A stretch of DNA of 64,000 nucleotides from Acidimicrobiaceae bacterium (GTDB lineage: Bacteria; Actinomycetota; Acidimicrobiia; Acidimicrobiales; RAAP-2): NCBI GenBank assembly GCA_003153575.1, contig PLZW01000012.1, positions 29,388 to 93,387 of the forward strand, written 5' to 3'. This document shows positions 44,418 to 53,463 of the stretch, piece by piece; position 1 is the stretch's first letter, and every line of letters starts with the position of its first letter. The translations under genes and the position numbers were made by a program. A model generated the notes under the pieces. The model saw only the letters and a program-made list of their open reading frames with translations, was not told the DNA's origin and made no database searches.

Positions 44418-44876
44418 ATGAAGTGGCATCGCGGGAAGCCCGCGGTCCCGGGCCCGGCAACCCTCGCCGGCACCATGGTGATCGCCGCGTACGCCTGGTG
44501 GGCCACCGGGCTGCGCTCCTTTACCGCCGGTGCCTACGTGGCAGTGGGGCTACCGGTGGCCGCGCTCGTCCTCGTTGTCCTCGTCGTTCGGCCGGATGGC
44601 TCGGCACGTACCGAGTCGCGTGCCGGGGTAGAGGGCTCCGAGATCAGACTGCGCACGACGTTCCCGTGGCTGTTGCTGCTCGCGCTCGCCGTCGGGCTCG
44701 AAGCCGGGGGCCTCGCCCTCGGGGGCCGGTCGACGGTCGTGCCGACGCTCAGCACCGTGGCCGATCATGCGCTGGCGTGGCACGCGGTGCGCTTCGTCTT
44801 GTTCTGTGGATGGCTGGCCGTGGGGTGGGCCCCGGTACTCCGCATGACGTTCCGCGGGAACGCAGGGGCCGACTGA
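44418..44876 (+). CDS. Small membrane protein, about three TM segments
   Basis: 152 residues from ATG 44418, with hydrophobic segments at about 15-35 (TLAGTMVIAAYAWWATG), 40-62 (VAVGLPVAALVLVVLVV) and 85-110, and a weaker one at the C-terminus. No named domain recognised. It lies downstream of the ACP-FAAL-acyltransferase gene and is followed after one base by a 67-residue membrane protein, suggesting an operon. Function unknown. Confidence 0.65.
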   Translation: MKWHRGKPAVPGPATLAGTMVIAAYAWWATGLRSFTAGAYVAVGLPVAALVLVVLVVRPDGSARTESRAGVEGSEIRLRTTFPWLLLLALAVGLEAGGLALGGRSTVVPTLSTVADHALAWHAVRFVLFCGWLAVGWAPVLRMTFRGNAGAD

Positions 44877-44877
44877 C

Positions 44878-45081
44878 GTGGCGACCACGATCGCCTGGGT
44901 CGTTCTCCTCGCCGCCGGGGTCCTCTGGGAGATCGCCTGCCATCTGTCCCACGGGAGATGGACGGGCCTGACGGCCCTGGGGGCGGTGGTGGCGAGTCGA
45001 CTGTTCGGAACCCTCGTCCTCATCGGCATCTGGGCATTCATCGGATGGCACCTGTTCGCCCGCTACACCTTGCCGGGCTGA
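44878..45081 (+). CDS. 67-residue membrane protein
   Basis: 67 residues with two hydrophobic segments (IAWVVLLAAGVLWEIAC and LFGTLVLIGIWAFIGWHLF). The GTG start lies one base after the stop of the preceding gene. A small two-TM protein, probably translated with its neighbour. Not a recognised family. Confidence 0.6.
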   Translation: MATTIAWVVLLAAGVLWEIACHLSHGRWTGLTALGAVVASRLFGTLVLIGIWAFIGWHLFARYTLPG

Positions 45082-45204
45082 CGACATGGACTCCCGACCA
45101 GCCAGGCGAACAGGTACCCGAGTGCCCCCACCCACGATCGGCGAGGAGCCGGCCGAGGTCGATCCAGTGCGCCCGGCGGCAGTGTTCCCTGGCGGCGAGG
45201 GCTG

Positions 45205-45984
45205 ATGAACGCAGTGATCTCGCCCGTCGGCTACTGGACCTCGGTGGCGTGTGCCGCAGCCGGCTGCACCGTACTCTGCGTGGCCGCACGGTCGCATCCG
45301 GGCCGATGGACAGGCGTGGTGGCGCGGGTGATCGCCTTCCTGCTCGTTGCCGATGCAGTCAGCTACACCGTTTCACTCGTGGTCGGCGGTTCCTGGTCGC
45401 CCAGGACCTCACTTCCCCTGGCGCTCTGCAATGCGGCGGTGATCGTGGCCGCCGCCGCCTGTTGGTGGCGGGTGCTGCTACTGGTCGAACTCACCTACTT
45501 CTGGGGCCTGGCCGGCACCCTGCAGGCGATCATCTCTCCGGACCTCAACGTCGCCTTTCCGCACCTGGTGTTCTTCCAATACGTGGTCGGCCATCTGGGC
45601 GTGGTGGTGGCCGCGCTGTTCCTGGTGGTCGGCATGCGGATCACGCCACGGCCCGGCGCGGTGCCCCGGGTGCTTGCGATCTCGGTCGCCTACACCGCGT
45701 TCGTGGGCCTCGTCGACGCCGTGACTGGCGCGAACTACATGTTCCTGCGCCGTCCCCCTGGCGAGTGGACGCTGCTGCGGGTGCTCGGTCCGTGGCCGTG
45801 GTACCTGCTGAGCGCGACCGGCGTGGCTCTGGTCCTGTTCACCCTGCTCGACGCACCGTTCTGGATGAGCCGGCGGAGGGCGGCAGGAGGTCCGGCGTCC
45901 AAGGCGGGCGGAGGTGCAGCCGATGCACCACCGCCGGCTGGAGCGAGCGAGAGGAATCCCGCGACACCGCGGTCGTCGCCGTGA
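45205..45984 (+). CDS. TIGR02206/YwaF-type integral membrane protein
   Basis: 259 residues with six to seven hydrophobic segments. The motifs LPLALCNAAVIVAA, YFWGLAGTLQAIISPDL, HLVFFQYVVGHLGVV and DAVTGANYMFLRRPP are the signature of the TIGR02206 (YwaF) family of unknown function. The stop overlaps the GTG of the MFS transporter by 4 bases. The last 35 residues are low-complexity Gly/Ala/Pro. Confidence 0.85.
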   Translation: MNAVISPVGYWTSVACAAAGCTVLCVAARSHPGRWTGVVARVIAFLLVADAVSYTVSLVVGGSWSPRTSLPLALCNAAVIVAAAACWWRVLLLVELTYFWGLAGTLQAIISPDLNVAFPHLVFFQYVVGHLGVVVAALFLVVGMRITPRPGAVPRVLAISVAYTAFVGLVDAVTGANYMFLRRPPGEWTLLRVLGPWPWYLLSATGVALVLFTLLDAPFWMSRRRAAGGPASKAGGGAADAPPPAGASERNPATPRSSP

Positions 45985-47300
45985 CCTTGCCCCCAGACCC
46001 GAAACCACGATCGGGAGCGACGAGACGACCACGCCTGCACCAGTGGACCGATCGGACGGTCATCGGCGTCGCGCTGGCCGCGTTGGCCTCGGGCTTCGGT
46101 CAATTCGGGGTGATCGCCGCGCTGGGTGACGTCTCCCGGGACTTCGGGCGGGTGGTGCAGGGCGGCACCATCGCTGATCAGATGGGGCTCTCGGGCACCA
46201 AACTCGGCATCGGCCTGGCCATCATCCGGCTCGCGTCACTGGGCAGTCTGCCGCTCGTCGGTCTGGCCGACCGGTTGGGGCGACGCACCATGCTGCTCGC
46301 CACCCTTGCGCTCGGTCTGGCCCTGACCGTCGCTGCAGCGGGCAGCCCCAGCTATTGGTGGTTCGTGGCGATCTTCGCCTGTGGCCGGCCCTTGCTCAGC
46401 TCCACGAATGCCCTGACCGAGGTCATCGCCGCGGAGCAGACCGATGCTCGTGGACGGGCGGCGGCGGTCGCGTTGGTGGCTGCCGGCTACGGGGTCGGGG
46501 CCGGGCTGACGGCGGTCATCCACAGTCTGGCCTCCAGCGTGCTCGGGTTCCGGGGGATGTTCGCGTTGGCGTTGGTGCCGCTGGCGGCGGTCCCGTTCCT
46601 GAGCGGGTGGATTCAGGAGCCGGACAGGTTCGCCATCGCTGCGTCCGCAGAGGAGCACCCACTTCCCGTGCTGGGCCCCGTCGGCCGGCAGTTCCGCGGG
46701 CGACTGGCCGTGATCGCCGTGATCGCCTTCGCGTTGTCGATGATCACCGGTCCGGCCAACAGCTACGTGTTCGTGTACGCACAAGATGTGCTGCACCAGC
46801 CCGGATACGTGACTGCCACCATGGTCGTGGGGGCCGGGATCGCGGGGTTGGTCGGTCTCGTCGTCGGGCGGTGGCTCTCCGACCATCTGGGACGACGCCC
46901 CACCGGCGCACTGGGGATGGTCGGGCTGGCGCTGTTCGGTGTGCTCGCCTACGCGGGGTCAGGCGCCGCGTTGGTGCTCGGTTACATCCTCGGGGTGATG
47001 GCGGGCTCGATACTCGCCCCCGCCGTCGGTGCCATGCTGACCGAGCTGTTCCCCACCTCGGTCCGGGCGTCGGCGGCGGGGTGGTGGGTGGCCGCGGGCG
47101 TCCTCGGGGCGGTGACCGGACTGGTGTTCTTCGGCGCGGTGGCTGACACCGGGAACCGCTTCGCCACGGGGGCGCTGCTCACCTTCCTTCCGGCGGCCCT
47201 GGTGGCCGGTCTGTTCTGGCTGCTCCCTGAAACCCTGGGGAAGGAGCCCGAGGAATTGTGGCCGACAGTGCCGAGGACGGCGGGATCCTCCGGTGCCTGA
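45981..47300 (+). CDS. MFS transporter
   Basis: About 439 residues with twelve predicted TM segments. The MFS loop 2-3 motif DRLGRRT (GLADRLGRRTML) and the mirrored loop 8-9 SDHLGRRP are clear, and the C-terminal LLPETLGKEPEEL is typical of sugar/organic-acid or multidrug porters. GTG 45981 overlaps the TIGR02206 stop (GTGA). A much longer in-frame upstream extension is antisense noise and was rejected. Substrate unknown; its position makes it the natural exporter or importer for whatever the FAAL locus makes. Confidence 0.88.
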   Translation: MTLPPDPKPRSGATRRPRLHQWTDRTVIGVALAALASGFGQFGVIAALGDVSRDFGRVVQGGTIADQMGLSGTKLGIGLAIIRLASLGSLPLVGLADRLGRRTMLLATLALGLALTVAAAGSPSYWWFVAIFACGRPLLSSTNALTEVIAAEQTDARGRAAAVALVAAGYGVGAGLTAVIHSLASSVLGFRGMFALALVPLAAVPFLSGWIQEPDRFAIAASAEEHPLPVLGPVGRQFRGRLAVIAVIAFALSMITGPANSYVFVYAQDVLHQPGYVTATMVVGAGIAGLVGLVVGRWLSDHLGRRPTGALGMVGLALFGVLAYAGSGAALVLGYILGVMAGSILAPAVGAMLTELFPTSVRASAAGWWVAAGVLGAVTGLVFFGAVADTGNRFATGALLTFLPAALVAGLFWLLPETLGKEPEELWPTVPRTAGSSGA

Positions 47301-47387
47301 CGCTCGATCCGACGTTCGGCTACCGGGCCCAGTCGAGCGAGCACTCCCGAGAGTTCGCCTGTCCGTGATGTCCCGAGACATCACACC

Positions 47388-47669
47388 GTGCCTCCGGCAG
47401 TGCCTTTGATGGGACGGCTTTCGAACCCTGAGTTCCAGCAGATCCTTGAGAAGCTCCTGGTCACCCGGCACTTGACTCGCACAACTCAGAAGGGTGAGCT
47501 CGAAGGTTGGGCCCAACCCAAGAATCCAGAAGGCCGGGAATTGCCGTCCATCCGTCGGGCGCAGTCGAGGTCCCAGGCCGCTCTCGAACGCCAGGTGACC
47601 GATGCTCAACCCCCGATGGGCTTGTCTGCCTGTTCGAGGCGTTTCAGAAGCCACGCTGTGTCGAGATGA
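47388..47669 (+). CDS. Peptide C of the three-member short-peptide family (open to 93 aa)
   Basis: A GTG-initiated frame whose first 25 residues contain VPLMGRLSNPEFQQILEKLL, near-identical to the conserved block of peptide A; differences in the block are largely synonymous or conservative. The frame stays open to 47669, but the last about 20 residues overlap the cobQ 3' end in antisense and look unconstrained, so the functional end may be earlier or the copy may be degraded. No ribosome site is evident. It begins 87 bases after the MFS stop. Confidence 0.4.
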   Translation: MPPAVPLMGRLSNPEFQQILEKLLVTRHLTRTTQKGELEGWAQPKNPEGRELPSIRRAQSRSQAALERQVTDAQPPMGLSACSRRFRSHAVSR

Positions 47670-49023
47670 CTCTCGACGGCATCGGCAAGCTGGTCACATG
47701 TCGTGTCCAGTGTGGTGGAGACGGCACCGGCGAACGCCGTGAGTGCGACCGGATCCTCGAACACGCCGTGCACATAGAGGCCGAGCACATTGCCGCGCCC
47801 GAATGCGCGACCGTCAGGCACAATCTGGATGTCTTGAGGTGCCTGAGTGACGCCGTGTCGGATCTCGTAGCCCGATATCCGACATTCTCCGAGCCATGAC
47901 CACGGAGGCGCCAACGGTCCGAAGCAGACGGTGTTCTGTGTGGTCCGCTTCGATGTCTCGTAGTGGGTCACCATGGGGAGAAGACCAAGGCCCTCTGCCG
48001 CTCCCTCCACCCGGTCAGGGTCCTCGATCCGCTGCCCCAGCATCTGAAGTCCCCCGCAGATTCCGAGCACTGCAATCCCGTTTCCTGCTGCTTGGGAAAC
48101 GGCATCGGCGAGGCCAGCGTCGCGAAGCCAGGCGAGGTCGTTGGCGACGTGCTTGGACCCCGGAAGAACGATGAGGTCGGCGTCAGCGAGCTGGGCAGCT
48201 GTCCGCACCCAATTGACTCTGGCGACCTGCTGCAACTGTACGAACTCATCGAGGTTGGAGGCATAGGGACCGCATACGACGGATACCCGCGGCCCGTGCC
48301 CCGATCTGGCGAGGACGGTCGGTCCCTCTTCATCGGGGAGTCCGTGGTCGATCCAGGGGAGCACGCCGATCGTGGGAACTCCGGTAGCCGTCTCCAGGTC
48401 GTCGGGCGCAGGTGCCAGCGCTCGAGATCTCCCCGAAACTTGTTGAGGACGAAGCCCTCGATCCGTCGTCGCCATCCCGGAGGCAGCAGGGCCCACGTGC
48501 CGAAGAGATGGGCGAATGCGCCACCTCGATCGATATCGGCGACCAGTGCCACCGGTGCGTCAGCAAGATCCGCCACAGCCATGTTCACGATGTCGCTGGA
48601 CCAAAGGTTGGTCTCGGCCGGGCTACCGCCGCCTTCGATGATCACCACGTCGAACTCGTCCGAGAGTGAGCGGAATGCCTCGGTCACGTATGGCCAGAGG
48701 CGGCTCGAGCGATCGCGCCACGGAGCTGAAGTGAATGCTTCGTTGACGACACCGTTCAGGACGACCTGACTACGAGTATCGCTCTCCGGCTTGAGCAGGA
48801 TCGGATTCATGCGCACATCGGGAAGCACTCCCGCCGCAACCGCTTGTAGCCACTGGGCCGTTCCGATCTCGCCGCCGTCTACGACCCGGGCATTGTTGGA
48901 CATGTTCTGCGCCTTGAACGGCGCCACCGATATGCCCTGCTGGTGCGCCCATCGGCAGAGCGCGGTGACGAGCAAGCTCTTGCCGGCATCGCTCGAGACT
49001 CCCTGAACCATGAGTGCGGGCAC
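47606..49023 (-). pseudogene. cobQ: Cobyric acid synthase, disrupted by a frameshift
   Basis: CobQ amidates adenosyl-cobyrinic acid a,c-diamide at four carboxyls, using glutamine, in cobalamin synthesis. The N-terminal ATP-grasp-like half (SSDAGKSLLVTALCRW; MSNNARVV; NPILLKPESD; DIDRGGAFAHL) runs to about residue 199 (NKFRGD). The glutaminase half (VPTIGVLPWIDHGLPDEEG; GICGGLQMLGQ with the catalytic Cys; YVHGVFEDP) continues in the -1 frame from about 48425 to the stop at 47606. One missing base in GGAGATCTCGAG restores the usual spacing, so this is either a recent inactivation or a sequencing error. The combined length, about 472 residues, is normal. No other cobalamin genes are nearby. Confidence 0.85.
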
Positions 49024-49029
49024 GATCGC

Positions 49030-49035
49030 ATCCTA
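49030..49035 (-). promoter_or_regulatory. Candidate leaderless -10 element of cobQ
   Basis: TAGGAT on the minus strand ends 6 bases before the GTG start of cobQ; no ribosome site precedes it. Confidence 0.45.
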
Positions 49036-49173
49036 CGATTCGAGATTCGGGCCGCTTCCCGCCTTCAGCCTCCGGCGGCATCGACGACTAGGCCGTCACC
49101 AGCTCGCCAAACCTGTGCTGAGACCACTCTCGGCTCGGGAGTTCGAACAGTGAGCGTTAGGCAACTGCTGTCG

Positions 49174-49246
49174 TGCGCCCCGGGGGACTCGAACCACCCA
49201 ACCTCCGGATTAAGTGTCCGGTGCTCCACCGTTGAGCTAGGGGCGC
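49174..49246 (-). tRNA. tRNA-Lys(CUU)-like, atypical
   Basis: A 73-base cloverleaf: acceptor GCGCCCC/GGGGCGC, D-stem GCTC/GAGC, anticodon stem CCGGA/TCCGG with loop CACTTAA (anticodon CTT at 49212-49214) and T-loop TTCGAGT. The 3' CCA is not encoded. Oddities: A instead of the nearly invariant U33, a 6-base variable loop, G at the expected Y48, and a T-C mismatch in the T-stem (GGTGG/CCCCC). The gene lies upstream of lysS on the opposite strand. It may be a divergent, decaying or specialised tRNA; identity as Lys rests on the anticodon. Confidence 0.8.
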
Positions 49247-49408
49247 GGAGGAAGCATACGCATCCCTGGCCGTTCGACGGCAATAGCGGGGCGGGCCCGG
49301 CGGTTCGGTTCATGGCCCCCGGGGGCGGGGGACGGTGTCTCCTAAGATGTCGGCTCCGGAGCAGGGATCGTCTCCCGCCGCCGGATCCCCCAGAAAGCAG
49401 ACCCCGCC

Positions 49409-50929
49409 GTGACCAACGAGACCGACCAGCAGTCCGACGAGGCGACCGCCCCGACGATCGACGCTCTCATCGCCGAGCGTCGGCGGAAGCGCGAGACGTT
49501 GGCCGAGCAGGGCTTCGACCCGTACCCGTCACGCTTCGACCGGACGGCCCTGGCCGACGACCTCCAGGAGCGTCACGCCGGTCTCGAGAAGGACACCCGC
49601 ACCGGCGAGCAGGTGCGGTTGGCCGGGCGGGTCACGGCCGTGCGCCGCCACGGCAAACTTTCCTTCGCCACGCTGGCCGACGCCTCGGGCTCGATCCAGC
49701 TGCTGCTCCAGGCGGCCGCGCTCAGCGACCAGGCCGCCGCCGTGCTCGAGGCGGTCGACCTCGGGGACTGGATCGGCGCCGAGGGGGAGGTCATCACCTC
49801 ACGGCGGGGAGAGCTGTCGGTCGACGCCACCGAACTGTGGCTGCTCTCCAAGGCCCTGCGACCCCTACCCGACAAGTGGCACGGCCTGACCGAGACGGAC
49901 ACCCGGTACCGTCAACGGGAGGTCGATCTGCTCGCCAACCCGGACAGTCGACGGGTGTTCGACATCCGGTTCAAGGCCATCGCGGCCATGCGGCGCCACA
50001 TGGAGTCCGAGCACTACGTCGAGGTCGAGACCCCGATCCTCCAGCTCCAGGCCGGCGGGGCCATCGCCCGCCCATTCTCGACCCATTCGAACGCCCTCGA
50101 CATCGACCTGCACCTGCGGATCGCGCCGGAGCTCTACCTCAAGCGCCTGGTGATCGGCGGCTACGAGCGGGTCTTCGAGATCGCCCGGAACTTCCGCAAC
50201 GAGGGCATCAGCACCCGGCACAGCCCCGAGTTCACCGCCCTCGAGGCTTACCGCGCCTTCGGTGACGTCACCGACGGCATGGACCTGACCGAGGCCCTGG
50301 TGGCCGGAGCGGCCCAGGCCGCCATCGGCCGGTTCGGCGTGGCCTTCGGCGACTCCGAGGTCGACCTCACGCCGCCGTGGCCGCGCCTGGCGCTGCTCGA
50401 CCTGCTGGAGGAGCGCCTGGGTGTCCGGGTCCATCCGACCGACCCGGTCGACGACCTCCGCGGGGTCTGCGAGGCCCACGGGGTCACTCCGAATCCCGAG
50501 TGGGGGCCGGGCAAGTTGGTCTTCGAGCTCTACGACCAGGTGTTGCTGCCCGGTCTCGTCGCCCCCGTCTTCGTCTGCGGCTTCCCCGTGGAGGTGTCGC
50601 CCCTGGCCCGCCACACGGCCGACGACCCGACGATGGCCGACCGGTTCGAACTGTGCATCGTCGGCCGCGAGTTCGCCAACGGCTACAGCGAGCTCAACAT
50701 CCCCGAAGAGCAGGCGGCGCGTTTCGAGGTGTCGGCCGCGGCCAAGTCGCGTGGCGACGACGAAGCCCACCCTGCCGATCTGGCCTTCGTGCGGTCGCTC
50801 CAGTACGGCCTGCCGCCCACGGCAGGCATCGGCGTCGGCATCGACCGCCTGATCATGTTGCTGGCCGAGGTGGAGGCGATCCGGGACGTCATCCTCTTCC
50901 CCATGCTCCGACCCGAGTCGACCGAATGA
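49409..50929 (+). CDS. lysS: Lysyl-tRNA synthetase (class II)
   Basis: 506 residues, normal for the class II enzyme. It charges tRNA-Lys with lysine using ATP. An N-terminal OB-fold anticodon-binding domain (VRLAGRVTAVRRHGKLSFATL, residues about 65-160) precedes the catalytic core with motif 2 (EIARNFRNEGISTRH) and motif 3 (GIGVGIDRLIML). The GTG start at 49409 follows a weak AGAAAGCAG site. An N-terminal Thr/Gln/Asp-rich leader of about 20 residues is family-typical in actinobacteria. The gene is adjacent to the odd tRNA-Lys on the other strand. Confidence 0.96.
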   Translation: MTNETDQQSDEATAPTIDALIAERRRKRETLAEQGFDPYPSRFDRTALADDLQERHAGLEKDTRTGEQVRLAGRVTAVRRHGKLSFATLADASGSIQLLLQAAALSDQAAAVLEAVDLGDWIGAEGEVITSRRGELSVDATELWLLSKALRPLPDKWHGLTETDTRYRQREVDLLANPDSRRVFDIRFKAIAAMRRHMESEHYVEVETPILQLQAGGAIARPFSTHSNALDIDLHLRIAPELYLKRLVIGGYERVFEIARNFRNEGISTRHSPEFTALEAYRAFGDVTDGMDLTEALVAGAAQAAIGRFGVAFGDSEVDLTPPWPRLALLDLLEERLGVRVHPTDPVDDLRGVCEAHGVTPNPEWGPGKLVFELYDQVLLPGLVAPVFVCGFPVEVSPLARHTADDPTMADRFELCIVGREFANGYSELNIPEEQAARFEVSAAAKSRGDDEAHPADLAFVRSLQYGLPPTAGIGVGIDRLIMLLAEVEAIRDVILFPMLRPESTE

Positions 50930-51043
50930 AGGAGACTGTAGGCACCGGGGACGGCGATCGACCGACTGTCGAGCCGCGGCGGGTAGAACGGACACGAACC
51001 CCTACCCCCGCGCCCGGCGCACCACACCCACGGAGGCATTGGA

Positions 51044-53305
51044 GTGACCACCACCGAGCGGCGTCCCGCCGCCACCTCCCGCCCGGCCCCCCGGTCCCGG
51101 CCCGCCCAGGAAAGTGCGCTGGCCCGCCTGGCCGGCTGGTGCCATGACCACCGGTGGTGGGTGCTGATCGCCTGGATCGTCGGGCTGGTGGCCGTCAATG
51201 TGCTGGCCCAGTCGGCGGGAAGCAACTTCTCCAACAACTTGTCGGGTGGCACCCAGTCCGCCCAGCAGATCCTGAACACCCAGTTCCCGACCGCGTCGGG
51301 TAGTCCGGCCCAGGTGGTCATCACCACCACGGCCCCCTTCACCGACCCGGCCAACCGGGCCCGGACCGAGCAGCTCGCTCAGGCGTTGCGACCCCTGGCC
51401 CACGTGTCCGCGGTGACCAGCCCGTTCAGTCCACAGGGGGCTGTCCAGATCTCCAAGGACGGGCACATCGGCTATGTGCGGATCAACTTCGACCAGATAG
51501 CCGGAACGCTGCCGACCAGCGCTGTCCAGAAGGTCGTCGACACCGCGCAGTCCTTCGCCGGGTCCGGCTACCACGTGGCCCTGGGCGGCGAAGCCATCGG
51601 TCTGGTGGCCGGGGCCAAGCCCGGGCCGAGCGAGGGCATCGGCATCCTGGCCGCCATCATCATCATGCTGCTGGCCTTCGGCTCGGTCGTGGCCATGGGC
51701 CTCCCCATCATCACCGCCATATTCGGCATCGCCGTGGCCTTCGCCGTGCTCGACCTGTTGTCCCACGTGGTGACGACCCCCGTGTTCGCCCCCGAGATCA
51801 TGGCCATGATCGGACTCGGCGTGGGCATCGACTACGCCCTGTTCGTAGTCACGCGCTTCCGACACGGTCTGGCCGAGGGCCGGGACCCGCGGGGCGCGGT
51901 GTCGACCTCGTTGGCGACGTCGGGCCGTGCCGTCGTCTTTGCCGGCACCACGGTCATCCTGTCGCTGTGTGGGCTGTTCATCCTGCAGCTCCCGTTCATG
52001 CGGGGCCTGGCCATCGGTGCCATCGCCGCGGTCGTGCTCGTCATGATGGCCGCCACCACCCTGCTCCCGGCCATGCTGGGCTTCTCCGGCCGGGCCATCG
52101 ACAACCTGGCCATCAAGCGGCTGCTGCAGAGCGGGGCCGATCCGGACCAACGTGGATACTGGTGGCGTTGGAGCCGCAACGTCCAGCGCCATCCGGTGGT
52201 CTTCGCCCTGGCCTCGGCGGGCCTCCTGGTCTGCCTGGCACTGCCCATGTTCTCGATGCGCCAGGCCTTCACCGACGCCGGCAACGACCCCGCGACCACC
52301 ACGACCCGACAGGCCTTCGATGCACTGGCCACCGGGTTCGGTCCGGGCTTCAACGGTCCGCTGGTCATCGCCGCCCACGTGCCCGCGGGGCAGACGGCGG
52401 GCGTCGAGGACCTCGACGCCTCGCTGCGGTCCACACCCGGCATCGCCTTCGCGTCGCCCGCGGTGTTCAACCCGTCGGGCACGGCCACCCTCATCGTGGC
52501 GTACCCGACCACGTCGCCCCAGGCGGCCCAGACCCACGCACTGGTCCACACGTTGCGCGACCAGATCATCCCTTCCGCCACGTCCGGCACCGGCGTGCAG
52601 GCCTACGTGGGTGGGGAGACGGCCGGCTCCGTCGACGCCGCCACCTACCTGTCGATTCGACTTCCCTGGGTGATCGGCACGGTGCTGCTGCTCTCGTTCC
52701 TGCTGTTGATGGCCGTCTTCCGCTCGTTGGCCATCCCGGCCAAGGCGGTGGTGGTCAATCTCCTGTCCGTGGGCGCCGCCTACGGGGTGATCGTGGCCGT
52801 CTTCCAGTGGGGTTGGCTGGGGGGCTTCTTCGGCATCGGGGCCATCGGTCCGATCGACCCCTGGATCCCGCTCATGATGTTCACCATCCTGTTCGGCCTG
52901 TCCATGGACTACGAGGTCTTCCTGCTGTCCCGCATACGCGAGGAGTGGCGCTTGAGCGGGGACAGCTCGACAGCGGTGGCCGACGGACTGGCCAAGACGG
53001 CCCGGGTCATCACCGCGGCCGCCGCCATCATGATCTGCGTGTTCGGCTCGTTCGTCTTCGGCGACCCGCTCCATGTGTTGAAGGTGTTCGGCCTGGGCCT
53101 GGCCTCGGCCATCCTCATCGACGCCACCCTCGTCCGCATGGTCCTGGTCCCGTCCGTGATGGAGCTTCTGGGCCCGGCCAACTGGTGGATGCCGCGCTGG
53201 CTGGACCGCGTCGTGCCCCACCTCGGGATCGAGGTCGACGTCGAGCCCGTGCATGTGGTCGACCTGCAGCAGGTGAGCGGAGGAGATCCGGCGCCCGTCG
53301 GGTGA
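51044..53305 (+). CDS. MMPL-family RND transporter
   Basis: 753 residues. Two copies of the MmpL membrane module: loop motifs GVGIDYALFVVTRFRHGL and GLSMDYEVFLLSRIREEW carry the conserved Asp-Tyr pairs of the proton relay, each after a set of about five TM helices, with extracytoplasmic porter domains (residues about 55-190 and 400-530) between. Family members export lipids, lipoglycans or drugs to the cell envelope using proton motive force. GTG 51044 is preceded by CGGAGG. No mmpS-type partner gene is visible. Confidence 0.92.
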   Translation: MTTTERRPAATSRPAPRSRPAQESALARLAGWCHDHRWWVLIAWIVGLVAVNVLAQSAGSNFSNNLSGGTQSAQQILNTQFPTASGSPAQVVITTTAPFTDPANRARTEQLAQALRPLAHVSAVTSPFSPQGAVQISKDGHIGYVRINFDQIAGTLPTSAVQKVVDTAQSFAGSGYHVALGGEAIGLVAGAKPGPSEGIGILAAIIIMLLAFGSVVAMGLPIITAIFGIAVAFAVLDLLSHVVTTPVFAPEIMAMIGLGVGIDYALFVVTRFRHGLAEGRDPRGAVSTSLATSGRAVVFAGTTVILSLCGLFILQLPFMRGLAIGAIAAVVLVMMAATTLLPAMLGFSGRAIDNLAIKRLLQSGADPDQRGYWWRWSRNVQRHPVVFALASAGLLVCLALPMFSMRQAFTDAGNDPATTTTRQAFDALATGFGPGFNGPLVIAAHVPAGQTAGVEDLDASLRSTPGIAFASPAVFNPSGTATLIVAYPTTSPQAAQTHALVHTLRDQIIPSATSGTGVQAYVGGETAGSVDAATYLSIRLPWVIGTVLLLSFLLLMAVFRSLAIPAKAVVVNLLSVGAAYGVIVAVFQWGWLGGFFGIGAIGPIDPWIPLMMFTILFGLSMDYEVFLLSRIREEWRLSGDSSTAVADGLAKTARVITAAAAIMICVFGSFVFGDPLHVLKVFGLGLASAILIDATLVRMVLVPSVMELLGPANWWMPRWLDRVVPHLGIEVDVEPVHVVDLQQVSGGDPAPVG

Positions 53306-53463
53306 CCGCGCCGGACGCCGCCGGCGACCGGGTGCAACCCGTCGTCGCCGGAGTCACCAAACGTTCAACTCCCGTTGTCCCGCCCGTCACGGTGCGGATA
53401 CCTCGGCTTCCTAGGGTGGCGATCAGGACCAGTCCGACCAGGACCTGACCGAGGAGGACCGCC

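Noticed and set aside
44958..45980. Long in-frame upstream extension of the MFS transporter
   Set aside because: It overlaps the TIGR02206 membrane protein in another frame and has no membrane or family pattern; the GTGA overlap at 45981 gives the better start.
47388..47669. Full 93-residue reading of peptide C as one conserved protein
   Set aside because: Only the first about 25 residues match the peptide family; the rest is unconstrained and antisense to cobQ at its end.
48415..48440. Programmed -1 frameshift in cobQ
   Set aside because: There is no slippery X-XXY-YYZ heptamer or downstream structure, and CobQ is not known to use frameshifting.
51002..53254. A 750-codon open frame on the minus strand over the MmpL gene
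   Set aside because: It is the antisense shadow of a GC-rich coding gene; its translation is His/Gly/Asp-rich without any domain, while the plus-strand frame has clear MmpL motifs.
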